NCBI RefSeq assembly: GCF_902499175.1
Contig: NZ_CABVQC010000014.1
Coordinates: forward strand, 79,456-143,455
From: Burkholderia aenigmatica
Lineage (GTDB): Bacteria; Pseudomonadota; Gammaproteobacteria; Burkholderiales; Burkholderiaceae
DNA: 64,000 nucleotides
Reading direction: 5' to 3'
The position numbers were made by a program, and so were the translations under genes. Shown here piece by piece: positions 1-8,539 of the stretch. A model generated the notes under the pieces. It worked only from the letters and a program-made list of their open reading frames with translations. It did no database searches and was not told where the DNA came from. Within the stretch, counting starts at the first letter, position 1. Each line of letters begins with the position of its first letter.

Positions 1-348
1 GGCGCTCAGCCCGACCCAGCCCGCAACGAATTCGAACGACGGCCATGCGAGCGTGAACGGGCCGATGCTCAACGCATGGCGCGCATTCAGCCACGCGATC
101 CACGTGTCGGGCAGCAGCGACGCGACACCGAAATACCAGAACAGCAACTGCACGAGCAGCGGTGTGTTGCGGAACGTGACGACGTACGCGGCCGCGACCG
201 TGCGCGGCGCCATGCCCCGTGCATGCCGCATCACCGCCAGCAGCAGCCCGCCGGCGGTCGCGGCGACGGCCGACGCGGCCGCGAGGCCAAGCGTCAGCAG
301 GAAGCCCTGCCAGAGCCAGGACAGATATTTGGGAGCCAACCCGAGCAT
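1..348 (-). CDS. Amino-acid ABC transporter permease (N-terminal part, runs off the window)
   Basis: Inner-membrane permease subunit of a polar amino-acid uptake ABC transporter (HisM/GlnP family). About 116 residues are visible. An N-terminal hydrophobic helix is followed by the family hallmark FRNTPLLVQLLFWYFG at about residues 52-67, then the start of the next membrane segment. The start chosen is the ATG at 348, giving MLGLAPKYLSWLWQGF, the usual short N-terminus. The gene lies just downstream of a periplasmic binding-protein gene on the same strand, so the two probably form one import operon. The C-terminal part with the EAA loop that contacts the ATPase lies outside the window, and the substrate cannot be told from what is visible. 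Confidence 0.85.
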   Translation of the reverse strand, partial: MLGLAPKYLSWLWQGFLLTLGLAAASAVAATAGGLLLAVMRHARGMAPRTVAAAYVVTFRNTPLLVQLLFWYFGVASLLPDTWIAWLNARHALSIGPFTLAWPSFEFVAGWVGLSA

Positions 349-445
349 GCTGTGTTGCGGGCGCGAAGCGCGCGATCGGAAGAAAACGGAAAGCGCCGCG
401 AGGCCGAGGGTCCAGCCGAGCGCGGCGCGCGTGCGAGGAAGCGGA

Positions 446-1261
446 TCAGGTCTTGTCGCCGATCCGGAAGATGCGCGTGAGCGGCGTCTTCGTCGTCGGC
501 CCGAACCATGCGTCGTAGATCTGCACGGCGTGGCCGTTCGCCTCGAGCCCCTTCAACGTGTCGTTGACGAAGCCGAGCAGGCGCGTCTCGCCCTTCGGCA
601 CGCCGACGCCCATGTAGTCGTTCGAGATCGTGAACGCCGGGATCTCGTAGTTCTGCTTGTCGGGCACGTTCGCGAGCAAGCCGATCAGCTTCGGGCCGTC
701 CTGCGTGATCGCTTGCACGTTGCCGGCGCGCAGCGCGGCGAACGCGAACGGCGTGTCGTCGTACGCGACGATCGTCGCCTTCGGGAATTTCTCGCGCAGC
801 GTGATCTCGTTGGTCGTCCCCTTGTCGGCACCGACGCGCAGCGCGTTCAGTTGGTCGGCCGATTTCAGCACGCCCTTCTTCGCGAGAAACTGCTGGCCCG
901 ACGAGAAATACGGAATGCTGAAGTCGACCTGCTTCGCGCGCTCGTCGGTGATCGTGAAGTTCGCGAGCACGAGATCGACCTTGCCGGACGTCAGGAACGG
1001 AATGCGGTTCGCGGGGTTGGTCGGCTGGAGTTGCAGCTTCACGCCGAGCTTGTCGGCGAGTGCCTTCGCATAGTCGACGTCGAGGCCGACGATGTGATTG
1101 CTCTTGCCGTCGACATAGCCGAACGGCGGGTTGCTGTCGAACGTCGCGACGCGCAGCACGCCGGCTTTCTTGATGTCGTCGAGACGGTCCGCATGCGCGA
1201 CGGTGCCTGCGGTAATGAGCGCGGCCCCGACGAGCCACGTAGCGAGCGTGTGGAATTTCAT
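446..1261 (-). CDS. Periplasmic amino-acid-binding protein of ABC transporter (SBP family 3)
   Basis: Solute-binding protein of 271 residues with a Sec signal peptide ending at about AHA/DR (residues 23-24). The mature part begins DRLDDIKKAGVLRVATF, typical of family 3 (GlnH/HisJ-like) proteins, and includes the conserved FDSNPPFGYVD and DLVLANFTITDERA segments. It binds a polar amino acid in the periplasm and delivers it to the permease encoded next (stop to start gap about 100 bases, same strand). The ATG at 1261 was preferred over the ATG two codons upstream because AGGT lies at a better distance from it. The exact ligand is unknown. Confidence 0.88.
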   Translation of the reverse strand: MKFHTLATWLVGAALITAGTVAHADRLDDIKKAGVLRVATFDSNPPFGYVDGKSNHIVGLDVDYAKALADKLGVKLQLQPTNPANRIPFLTSGKVDLVLANFTITDERAKQVDFSIPYFSSGQQFLAKKGVLKSADQLNALRVGADKGTTNEITLREKFPKATIVAYDDTPFAFAALRAGNVQAITQDGPKLIGLLANVPDKQNYEIPAFTISNDYMGVGVPKGETRLLGFVNDTLKGLEANGHAVQIYDAWFGPTTKTPLTRIFRIGDKT

Positions 1262-1486
1262 GAGCATGACCTGTTTTGTTATGAAGGCCGCCGCGGATCG
1301 CGCGGCGGCCCGGTTCGAAGAACATCGCGATGGAGTGTGTCGTCGCGAAGCCGCTAACGTATCAGCGCGTGCGGTAATTCCGAACCAACAAATGGTGCTT
1401 TGCTCAGCGGGTTTCGTGATGAGCCACGTGGGCCGCGGGCGTGGCATGGCACTGCCCGCCACGCGCCCCTTCCCGCTTGCCGCGCA

Positions 1487-2179
1487 TCACCCGGCGAGCG
1501 CCGTCGCCGCCTCGTCGATCAGCGCCGCGACCGCCACCGGTTGCGACGCAAGCGACGCATGGCTCGCATCGAGCGTGATGACCTTGCGCGCGCCCATCCG
1601 CGCCGACATCCGCTGCTGGTTTTCAGGCGCGATCATCCGGTCCTCGCTCGAGATCTGGTACCACGACGGCTTCACGCGCCAAGCGGGCGCCTGAACGGTG
1701 TCCGCGAACGTGCTCGCCACCGGCGCCTTCTGCGTGACGGCCATCACGAGCGCTTCGTCTGACGAAAGATCCTGGCAGAAGCTCTCGTGGAATTTGTCGG
1801 GCTTGATCCACAGATAGCCGTCGCTGTCGGGGGCGAGGTTCGGCGCGGCCGCCGGCAGGTGTTCCTGCGTGATCCCGCCGGGGCTTTCACCGGCGTCCGG
1901 CGCGAACGCGGCGATGAACACAAGGCCCGCGACGTTCGGCAGGTTGCCGGCCTCGCTGATCACCGCGCCGCCGTACGAATGGCCGACCAGCAGCACGGGG
2001 CCGGCCTGTTGCGCGACCATCTTGCGCGTGCGTTCGGCGTCATCGGCGAGCGACGTCAGCGGCACCTCGACCGCATGCAGCGATGTATGGCCCTTGCGCG
2101 CGAGTTCGACGATCACTTTCGCCCAGTGCGCGGCGCCGCCCCAGAAGCCGTGCACGAGCACGATCGCGGGTTTGCTCAT
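1487..2179 (-). CDS. Alpha/beta-fold hydrolase
   Basis: Small soluble alpha/beta hydrolase of 230 residues with no signal peptide. The oxyanion segment is LVHGFWGGAAHW (residues 8-19), the nucleophile elbow is GHSYGG with Ser68, and a likely catalytic histidine sits near the C-terminus in DASHASL. Size and motifs match the compact esterase group of bacterial EstC-like and plant methylesterase/hydroxynitrile-lyase-like enzymes. A strong AGGAG lies before the ATG at 2179. The gene stands alone, with about 225 bases to the binding-protein gene on its left and a terminator on its right. The substrate cannot be inferred. Confidence 0.85.
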   Translation of the reverse strand: MSKPAIVLVHGFWGGAAHWAKVIVELARKGHTSLHAVEVPLTSLADDAERTRKMVAQQAGPVLLVGHSYGGAVISEAGNLPNVAGLVFIAAFAPDAGESPGGITQEHLPAAAPNLAPDSDGYLWIKPDKFHESFCQDLSSDEALVMAVTQKAPVASTFADTVQAPAWRVKPSWYQISSEDRMIAPENQQRMSARMGARKVITLDASHASLASQPVAVAALIDEAATALAG

Positions 2180-2330
2180 CGTGTTTCTCCTTGACGTGGC
2201 ATGTCATCGAACCGTCACCGGCCCGGCCGATCCGGACCGTCGCGCGGACATGCAGCAACCAGCATAGGCGAGCGGCCGCACGCGACCAACCCCGCCGGGG
2301 CCGGCGTGAGATGCAGCGCACAAAAAAAGA

Positions 2331-2352
2331 CGCCCGCTGCAAGCAGCGGGCG
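2331..2352 (-). terminator. Rho-independent terminator of the agmatine operon
   Basis: Perfect 10-bp stem CGCCCGCTGC / GCAGCGGGCG with a 2-base loop. Read on the minus strand it is followed by TCTTTTTTTG. It lies about 105 bases past the last gene of the minus-strand agmatine cluster. Confidence 0.85.
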
Positions 2353-2456
2353 CGAATCCCAGTCAAGGAGGTGTCACACGAACTACGGGCCCAGATTAAG
2401 GAATTCGCCCGTCATGGACAACGAATCGATTTCAATATCGATATGACGGGACACGC

Positions 2457-3977
2457 TCACGCGGGCACTTCGCGGGTCGAGCAGTGGATGCCGCCACCGC
2501 CCGACGCGATGCCGAGGATGTCGACCTGCACGATCGCCCGGTTCCCCGCATACGGCCGGATCGCGGCGACTGCGGCCGCGTCGGCTGCCGCATCGTTGAA
2601 CTTCGGCATCACGATCGCGCCGTTGCAGGTATAGAAGTTGATGTAGCCGGCCGCGAAATGCGACATCTGCCGCTCGTTCAGGCTCGTGCCGGCCGACGTG
2701 CCGAAATTGACCGGCGGCACCAGCTCGACGATCTTCAGCGGCCGGCCGTTCGCATCGGTCTGGCCCGCGAGCCGTTGCCGGTTGGCGTCCGTCAACGCGC
2801 GTTCGCCGGTCGAATTCGACGCGTCGTAACAGCACGCGACCACGCCGGGCGCGAGAAAGCGCGCGTAGAAGTCGACGTGCCCGTTCGTGATGTCGGTCTC
2901 GCCGGCCGGGGTCGCCGCGCCGCCGGCGCCGCCCACGCCGCTGCCACGCGGATAGGTCGCGGTGCCCGGCAGCCAGATGATCTTCCGCACGCCGAGCGTG
3001 CGCCGCAGTTCGGCGAGCACCGTGTCTTTCGCCGTCGGCAGCAGCGTCGCATTCGCGATCACGCCGTTCGGGATGTCGAACAGCTGCCGATTCCGGTTCA
3101 CGTGCAGCACGGACGACTCGGTGAGGATCGCCGTCGCGTCGCCGTCGAATTCGATCGCGCCGCCTTCGAGCGTCAACGTGCTGCGGATCAGGTTCGCGCC
3201 TTTCCGCTGCGCCATCCAGCCCGCCACCGCCTTGTCGCGACCGAACGGCTGGAAGAACTTGCCCGCCTTCGAACGGTTGCTCGCGGCCGCGACTTCCGGC
3301 GGGACCGTCGCGCCGGGGCTCATGCCGGCGCCGTCGGTGTTCGCGTTGCCCCAGCCGTTGAAATTGAAGCCGACCGCATTCAGCGCATTGTCGTTCGTCG
3401 TATCCCTGACGAACAGGCACCCTGTGTCGCGCACCCAGAAATCGTTGAAGCCGTCGGCGAGCGGCACGAGGTTGATCCCGCCCGCGGCGCGTGCCGCGTA
3501 GCGCGCATGCAGGTCGGGGTTCGCGACGCTCGCGGTCGCGAGCAGCGCGCGGGCCGCGTCGAGATCGGCCGGCAGCACCAGCATGTCGACCGGTTCGGTC
3601 GCGCCGATCGCCTTCGCGACGTCCATCAGGTCGGCACGCACGCGGTCGATGCCGGCGTCCGTGCTTTGCGGCGTGACCGGCAACCAGATGCCGTCCGCGC
3701 CGGACGCGAACGCCATGTAGGTCGACGCGTGCGTCGCATCTTCTGCCGGCAGCCGGTACGTGACCGGACGCGTCGACGGCGTCGTGCCGGGTGTCGTGCC
3801 TGGCGACGTGGAAGCCGCGCCGGATGCACCGTCGCCGCCACCACCGCAAGCAGTCAGGCTGCCCAGCAGCGGCAAGCCGAGAAAAGCGGCCGAATATCGG
3901 ATGAAGCCGCGCCGGCCGGTATCCGGCGCATGCTGCGTACGCTTGCCTGCGCTCGCGTGGGTACGTCGTTTCGTCAT
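2457..3977 (-). CDS. Exported agmatine deiminase-family protein (Tat lipoprotein-like), paralogue 3
   Basis: Peptidylarginine/agmatine deiminase family member of 506 residues, much longer than the usual ~350-370. The N-terminus carries a twin-arginine signal (TGRRGFIRYSAAFLG, about residues 22-36) ending in a lipobox-like LTAC, then a Gly/Ser/Thr-rich linker, so the protein is probably anchored and periplasmic. The catalytic set is intact: RDTG, the FNFNGWGN segment, LEGGAIEFDG, NGHVDF with the active His/Asp pair, and the terminal GGGGIHC with Cys499. Extra length lies in a Gly/Ala-rich insert before the NGHVD motif and in the region between GWGN and LEGG. It probably hydrolyses agmatine or a related guanidino compound to the N-carbamoyl product and ammonia. 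It is the last gene of the cluster. Confidence 0.85.
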   Translation of the reverse strand: MTKRRTHASAGKRTQHAPDTGRRGFIRYSAAFLGLPLLGSLTACGGGGDGASGAASTSPGTTPGTTPSTRPVTYRLPAEDATHASTYMAFASGADGIWLPVTPQSTDAGIDRVRADLMDVAKAIGATEPVDMLVLPADLDAARALLATASVANPDLHARYAARAAGGINLVPLADGFNDFWVRDTGCLFVRDTTNDNALNAVGFNFNGWGNANTDGAGMSPGATVPPEVAAASNRSKAGKFFQPFGRDKAVAGWMAQRKGANLIRSTLTLEGGAIEFDGDATAILTESSVLHVNRNRQLFDIPNGVIANATLLPTAKDTVLAELRRTLGVRKIIWLPGTATYPRGSGVGGAGGAATPAGETDITNGHVDFYARFLAPGVVACCYDASNSTGERALTDANRQRLAGQTDANGRPLKIVELVPPVNFGTSAGTSLNERQMSHFAAGYINFYTCNGAIVMPKFNDAAADAAAVAAIRPYAGNRAIVQVDILGIASGGGGIHCSTREVPA

Positions 3978-4127
3978 GTTTCAACTCCATTGCGCGGTCG
4001 GCGCGCACGCGCGCGCGCCGGCTTCCGTCTCGCAAGACGGATTCCGCATTGTTTTCAGTAGTCCGGAACGAACTGCCGCCTGCTACGGTCGTGCGGGCCG
4101 GTCACGCATGCCGGCCCATGGCCGTGC

Positions 4128-5240
4128 TCAGGCCGGCTGCTGTTGCGTCGTGCAGTGGATGCCGCCGCCGCCCGCGGCGATGCCGTCGATGTTCAGCTGG
4201 ATGACTTCGCGGCCGGGAAACAGGTCGACGAGCGTGTCGCGCGTATTGCGGTCGGCGCGACTGTCGCCGAACTCCGGCGCGATCACCGCGCGATTGCACA
4301 CGTAGAAGTTGATGTAACCGGCCGCGAACTCCGCGTTCTCGTATTGATGCCGGACGGTCTTCGGCCCCGGCAGCACGACGACCTTCAGCGGGCGGCCCTT
4401 CGCATCGGTGGATTTCCGCAGGATCTCCAGATGCTGCCGCGTCACCGCATGGTCGTACGACGACGGATCCGTGTCGAGCCCGGCTACCACGACACCCGGG
4501 CTCGTGAAGCGCGCGTAGAAGTCGGTATGCCCGTCGGTGATGTCCTTGCCTGCGATGCCCGGCAACCAGATGATCTTCTTCAGCCCGAGCAGCCGGCTCA
4601 GCTCCGCCTCGCACTGTGCCTGGCTGACGCCCGGATTGCGGTTCCGGTTGAGCACGCAGCTGCGCGTGATGATCGCCGTGCCCTCACCGTCCACCTCGAT
4701 GCCGCCGCCTTCCAGCACGAGCTTCGTGTCGACCAGCCGTGCCCCGGCGCGCTCCGCCACGAACGGCGCGACTTCCGCGTCCTGGTCGTGTTCCTGCTTG
4801 TTGCCCCAGCCGTTGAAATTGAAGCTCACGCCGCCGAGCTGGCCCGACGCGTTCTTCACGAACACGGGCCCCGTGTCGCGCATCCACAGGTCGTCGACCG
4901 GATGCTGGACGAGCTCGACCGACGAACCGCACAGCCGCGACGCGACCGCGTAGTCCTCCTCACGCACCAGCATCTTGAGCGGCTCGTGCGCGGCAATCGC
5001 CTTCGCGATCGCGGCCAGGTTCGCACGCGCGACGGGCAACAGCCGCGCGCCCCAGATGTCCTCGCTCGGGCCGAACGCCATCCAGGTCGCCGTGTGCGGC
5101 GCACCCTCGTCCGGCATGTGCCAGGTTGCGCCCTGCTGCGCATGCGCGGCGCGGCCGAGCATCCCGCCCAGCGCGCTGGCGGCCAGCGCCGCACCCGATA
5201 CGGACAGGCCGCGTTTCAACAGTTGACGTCTCGTTGTCAT
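4128..5240 (-). CDS. Tat-exported agmatine deiminase, paralogue 2
   Basis: Agmatine deiminase family, 370 residues. The ATG at 5240 starts a textbook twin-arginine signal, MTTRRQLLKRG followed by a hydrophobic stretch and AHA/QQ (about residue 34), so the enzyme should fold in the cytoplasm and act in the periplasm. RDTGPV, FNFNGWGN, LEGGGIEVDG, DGHTDF and AAGGGGIHC (Cys363) are all present, so catalysis should be retained. It lies 76 bases after the PotF-like binding-protein gene, whose product could import the carbamoylputrescine or putrescine formed outside. A longer in-frame start exists upstream but would bury the Tat signal. Confidence 0.9.
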   Translation of the reverse strand: MTTRRQLLKRGLSVSGAALAASALGGMLGRAAHAQQGATWHMPDEGAPHTATWMAFGPSEDIWGARLLPVARANLAAIAKAIAAHEPLKMLVREEDYAVASRLCGSSVELVQHPVDDLWMRDTGPVFVKNASGQLGGVSFNFNGWGNKQEHDQDAEVAPFVAERAGARLVDTKLVLEGGGIEVDGEGTAIITRSCVLNRNRNPGVSQAQCEAELSRLLGLKKIIWLPGIAGKDITDGHTDFYARFTSPGVVVAGLDTDPSSYDHAVTRQHLEILRKSTDAKGRPLKVVVLPGPKTVRHQYENAEFAAGYINFYVCNRAVIAPEFGDSRADRNTRDTLVDLFPGREVIQLNIDGIAAGGGGIHCTTQQQPA

Positions 5241-5316
5241 GGCATTCCTCTTTCTCGTGCCGGTTACTTCGTTTGCTTCGCTTGTTTCAATCGTTCGGTG
5301 ACTTCGTGATGCGCGG

Positions 5317-6429
5317 TCAAGGTCGCGCCGTCTTGAAGCCAAGCCAGGTCCGGCCTTCAAGACGCATCGCGGCCGGCGATTCGGCGATCGGCGTGAACAG
5401 CGTACGCCGCGTCGCCTCGTCCGGATAGATGCCCGGATCGCGCACCAACGCCGGATCCATCAGCTTCAGCGCGCCCTGGTTCGCATTCGCGTAGCGCGTC
5501 GAGTTCGAGATCTTCGCGATCACGTCCGGGCGCAGGATGTAGTTGATGAACGCATGCGCGTTGTCCGGATGTTTCGCGGAGGCCGGAATGACCATCGCGT
5601 CGAACCACATCAGGGTGCCGATCCGCGGAATGTCGTACACGACGTCGCGTTTCGGATCGCGTGCCTTCGCCTTCTGCGCGGCCAGGTTGATCGCGCCGGA
5701 GAAGCCGACCGTCACGCACAGCTCGCCGTCGATCAGTTCGTTGGAATCGGACGAATTGACGAACTCGCGGATGAACGGCCGGATCTTCATCAGCATCGCC
5801 TGCGCGGCCGCATAGTCCTGCGCGGACGGATGCATCGGATCGCGGCCGATATAGCGCAGCGCCAGCGGCAGCACGGTGCTCGCGGAATCCTGCAGCCCCA
5901 GCCCGCACTTCGCGGCCACGCGCGACGCGATCTCCGGCTTGAACAGCAGGTCGAGGCTGTCGGCCGGCATGTCCTTGCCGAGGATCCCGCGCACCTTGGC
6001 ACGGTCGTAGCCGACGCCCACGGTGCCCCACATGTACGGCACGCCGTACTGGTTGCCCGGATCGGATTGCGCCATCTGCTTCAGCAGCGACGGATCGAGA
6101 TACTTCAGGTTCGGCAGCCGGTTCTTGTCGAGCTTGCGAAACACGCCGGCCTGGATCTGCTTGGCCATGAAGTCGTTGGTCGGCCACACGAGGTCGTAGC
6201 CGCTGTTACCGGTCAGCAGCTTCGACTGCAGCGTCTCGTCGCTGTCGTACGCGTCGTAGCGCACCTTGATGCCGGTTTCCTTCTCGAAGCCGGCCAGCGT
6301 ATCCGGCGCGAAGTAATTGCTCCAGTTGTACAGGTTCAGCACCTTCTCTTCGTCGGCGCGGGCCGCGCCGGCCAGCACGCACAGCGCGAGGCCCGACGCC
6401 GCGAAGCGCAACCATCCTGTTCGTTTCAT
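5317..6429 (-). CDS. Polyamine ABC transporter periplasmic binding protein (PotF-like)
   Basis: Extracellular solute-binding protein of 370 residues, the same length as E. coli PotF. The Sec signal ends ARA/DE (about residues 25-26), and the mature protein begins with KVLNLYNWSNYFAPDTL, the PotD/PotF signature. It should bind putrescine, carbamoylputrescine or agmatine in the periplasm. It starts 10 bases after the amidase gene, inside the agmatine operon. No permease or ATPase gene for it is encoded here, so it must share a membrane complex encoded elsewhere or act as a sensor-like binding protein. Confidence 0.88.
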   Translation of the reverse strand: MKRTGWLRFAASGLALCVLAGAARADEEKVLNLYNWSNYFAPDTLAGFEKETGIKVRYDAYDSDETLQSKLLTGNSGYDLVWPTNDFMAKQIQAGVFRKLDKNRLPNLKYLDPSLLKQMAQSDPGNQYGVPYMWGTVGVGYDRAKVRGILGKDMPADSLDLLFKPEIASRVAAKCGLGLQDSASTVLPLALRYIGRDPMHPSAQDYAAAQAMLMKIRPFIREFVNSSDSNELIDGELCVTVGFSGAINLAAQKAKARDPKRDVVYDIPRIGTLMWFDAMVIPASAKHPDNAHAFINYILRPDVIAKISNSTRYANANQGALKLMDPALVRDPGIYPDEATRRTLFTPIAESPAAMRLEGRTWLGFKTARP

Positions 6430-6439
6430 CGTGCTTCCC

Positions 6440-7354
6440 TCATCGATAACACGACGACACGCCGTCGCTGGTCAGCAACGTGCGATACATCTCCGGGCGG
6501 CGATCGCGGAAAAAGCCCCACGATTGCCGGTCGGCACGGATCGCATCGAGATCGAACGTATGCACGAGCACGGCTTCGTCGGTGCGGCTCGCCTCGGCCC
6601 GCTTCTCGCCGGTATGATCCGCGATGAAGCTCGACCCGTAGAACACGCCGGTGAGCCCCTGCTGCTCCGGATTGCCGTTGCCGAAGCCGACTTCGCGGCC
6701 GATCCGGTTCGCGGCCACCACCGGCACCATGTTGGCGGCTGCGTGGCCCTGCATCGTGCGCTGCCAGTGGCCGGACGAATCGAACTCGCTGCTGAACGGC
6801 TCCGAGCCGATGATGGTCGGGAAGCACAGGATCTCGGCGCCCATCAGCGCGAGGCTGCGCGCCGTCTCCGGATACCACTGGTCCCAGCAGATGCCGATGC
6901 CGATCCGGCCGAAGCGCGTGTCCCACACCTTGAAGCCGGTGTCGCCCGGCGTGAAATAGAACTTCTCCGTATAGCCCGGCCCGTCCGGGATATGCGTCTT
7001 GCGATAAACGCCGAGCACGCGCCCGTCCGCGTCCGCCACGGCGACCGAGTTGTACGCGGCATTGCCCGCGCGCTCGAAGAAGCCGATCGGCAGCACGATG
7101 CCGAGCTCGCCGGCCAGCGCCGCGAAACGGGCGATCTGCGCGTTGCCTTCGAATGGCTGCGCGAGTTCGAGATGGCGCACGTTCTGATCGAGGCAGAAGT
7201 ACGGCATCGCGAACAGCTCCGGGCACAGCACGAGATTCGCGCCCTGTGCGGCGGCCGCGCGGATCAGGCGCTCCGCGGTGGCCATGTTGTCTTCGAGATT
7301 CCAGCTGCCCGACGCCATCTGGACGGCGGCGACGGTGATGTGCTTGGACGGCAT
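6440..7354 (-). CDS. aguB: N-carbamoylputrescine amidase
   Basis: Nitrilase-superfamily amidase of 304 residues. It hydrolyses N-carbamoylputrescine to putrescine, CO2 and ammonia, the second step of the agmatine deiminase route. The catalytic triad is visible: Glu46 in CPELF, Lys119 in YRKTHIPDGP and Cys156 in GICWDQWYPE. No signal peptide, so it is cytoplasmic. It lies 46 bases downstream of aguA on the same strand. Length and motifs match bacterial AguB closely. Confidence 0.93.
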   Translation of the reverse strand: MPSKHITVAAVQMASGSWNLEDNMATAERLIRAAAAQGANLVLCPELFAMPYFCLDQNVRHLELAQPFEGNAQIARFAALAGELGIVLPIGFFERAGNAAYNSVAVADADGRVLGVYRKTHIPDGPGYTEKFYFTPGDTGFKVWDTRFGRIGIGICWDQWYPETARSLALMGAEILCFPTIIGSEPFSSEFDSSGHWQRTMQGHAAANMVPVVAANRIGREVGFGNGNPEQQGLTGVFYGSSFIADHTGEKRAEASRTDEAVLVHTFDLDAIRADRQSWGFFRDRRPEMYRTLLTSDGVSSCYR

Positions 7355-7400
7355 TGCGATTGCTCCTCGGTGGTACCGGAAACCGCTGACGAAACGTCGC

Positions 7401-8438
7401 TCAGTTCGCGACGGATGGCTGCTGCTGCGTCGAACAGTGGATGCTGCCGCCGCCGATCGACAGCGTCGGAATCGGCAGCATCTCCACGTTACGCCCCGGG
7501 AACGCGCGACTGAATGCCTCGCGCGCGGCCTGATCCTGCTCGACGCCGAACGCGGACACGATCACCGCGCCGTTCACCAGGATGTAGTTCGCATAGCAAT
7601 CGCAGTAGCGCTCGGAGCCGAAGCGTTCGGTGACGATCGGCGACGGCAGGTCGAGCAGCTCGAAGCGGCGCCCCGCCGCGTCGGTCGCGAGTTCCAGCGC
7701 GCGTCGGTTTTCCCGCATCACGTGAAAATAGTCGCCCTGCTCCGGCAGCGCGGTCTGGCACAGCATCCGGCCGGGTGCGATGAACGACGCGATGCCGTCC
7801 ACGTGCCCGTTCGTCTCCACTTCGTCCGGATTGCCCGGCAGCCAAATGATCTTCTCAACGCCCAGCATCCGGCGCAGCTCCGTCTCGATCTCCGCGCGGC
7901 TCAGGTGCGGATTGCGATTCGGATGCAGCAGGCAGCTCTCGGTGGTGATCAGCGTGCCCTGCCCGTCGACATAGAACGAGCCGCCTTCCAGCACCATGTG
8001 CGAATTGAAGATCTCCGCGCCGGCCGCACGCGCGATGTCCTGCCCGGCCTGCTGGCAGCCGTCGTATGGCTGGTACTTCTCGCCCCAGCAGTTGAAGCGG
8101 AACACGGCCGCACCCAGCCCGCGCTGTTCGCTCACGAGGAAGACCGGCCCGCAGTCGCGCAGCCAGTTGTCCTCGGCCGCGACCGGCAGCACGTCGACGC
8201 TCGCACCGACCATTTCCCGCGCGGTATCGGCCTGGCTGTGGTGCGCGGCCACCACGCAGCGCTGGTAGCGGGCGATTGTCCGCGCGACCAGCGCGAACTC
8301 GCGGCACACCTGCGCGTAATGGCTCCCCCACAGATCCTCGCGATCGTGGAGAACCGGCCATCCGAGCCACGTGGCATCCATGGATTCCCATTCCGCGGGC
8401 ATCCGGTAACCGCGCTGGCGAGCATCAAAGCGACCCAT
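7401..8438 (-). CDS. aguA: Agmatine deiminase (cytoplasmic)
   Basis: Agmatine deiminase (agmatine iminohydrolase) of 345 residues, converting agmatine to N-carbamoylputrescine and ammonia. It begins directly with the mature-type sequence (YRMPAEWESMDATWLGWP), with no signal peptide. Active-site motifs: NWLRDCGP (91-98), LEGGSFYVDG (150-159), NGHVDG with His212 and Asp214, and SIGGGSIHC with Cys335. It is the first gene of the minus-strand cluster, followed by aguB, and is transcribed divergently from a LysR gene. Unlike the two exported paralogues downstream, this copy acts in the cytoplasm. Confidence 0.93.
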   Translation of the reverse strand: MGRFDARQRGYRMPAEWESMDATWLGWPVLHDREDLWGSHYAQVCREFALVARTIARYQRCVVAAHHSQADTAREMVGASVDVLPVAAEDNWLRDCGPVFLVSEQRGLGAAVFRFNCWGEKYQPYDGCQQAGQDIARAAGAEIFNSHMVLEGGSFYVDGQGTLITTESCLLHPNRNPHLSRAEIETELRRMLGVEKIIWLPGNPDEVETNGHVDGIASFIAPGRMLCQTALPEQGDYFHVMRENRRALELATDAAGRRFELLDLPSPIVTERFGSERYCDCYANYILVNGAVIVSAFGVEQDQAAREAFSRAFPGRNVEMLPIPTLSIGGGSIHCSTQQQPSVAN

Positions 8439-8539
8439 CGTTCCGTCTCCGTTGTGATTGATGGCCGATTGTGCGTCAGGTTAAACTTGATGAATATTGA
8501 TATTTATTGGCCGAATCAATCAATTCATCTCATACCTCG
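8439..8539. promoter_or_regulatory. Divergent aguA / LysR promoter region
   Basis: About 100 AT-rich bases between the divergent agmatine operon and its LysR gene. It contains several LysR-type dyads of the T-N11-A kind within the stretch around 8488-8520 (ATTGATATTTATTGGCCGAATCAAT-like, with ATTG and CAAT at its ends). This is the usual arrangement for a LysR protein controlling the divergent operon. No footprint evidence is available from sequence. Confidence 0.5.

Noticed and set aside
53..1357. Long plus-strand open frame (over 400 codons) across the ABC transporter genes
   Set aside because: Arg-rich, low-complexity translation typical of the antisense frame of high-GC coding DNA; the minus strand encodes clear transporter subunits.
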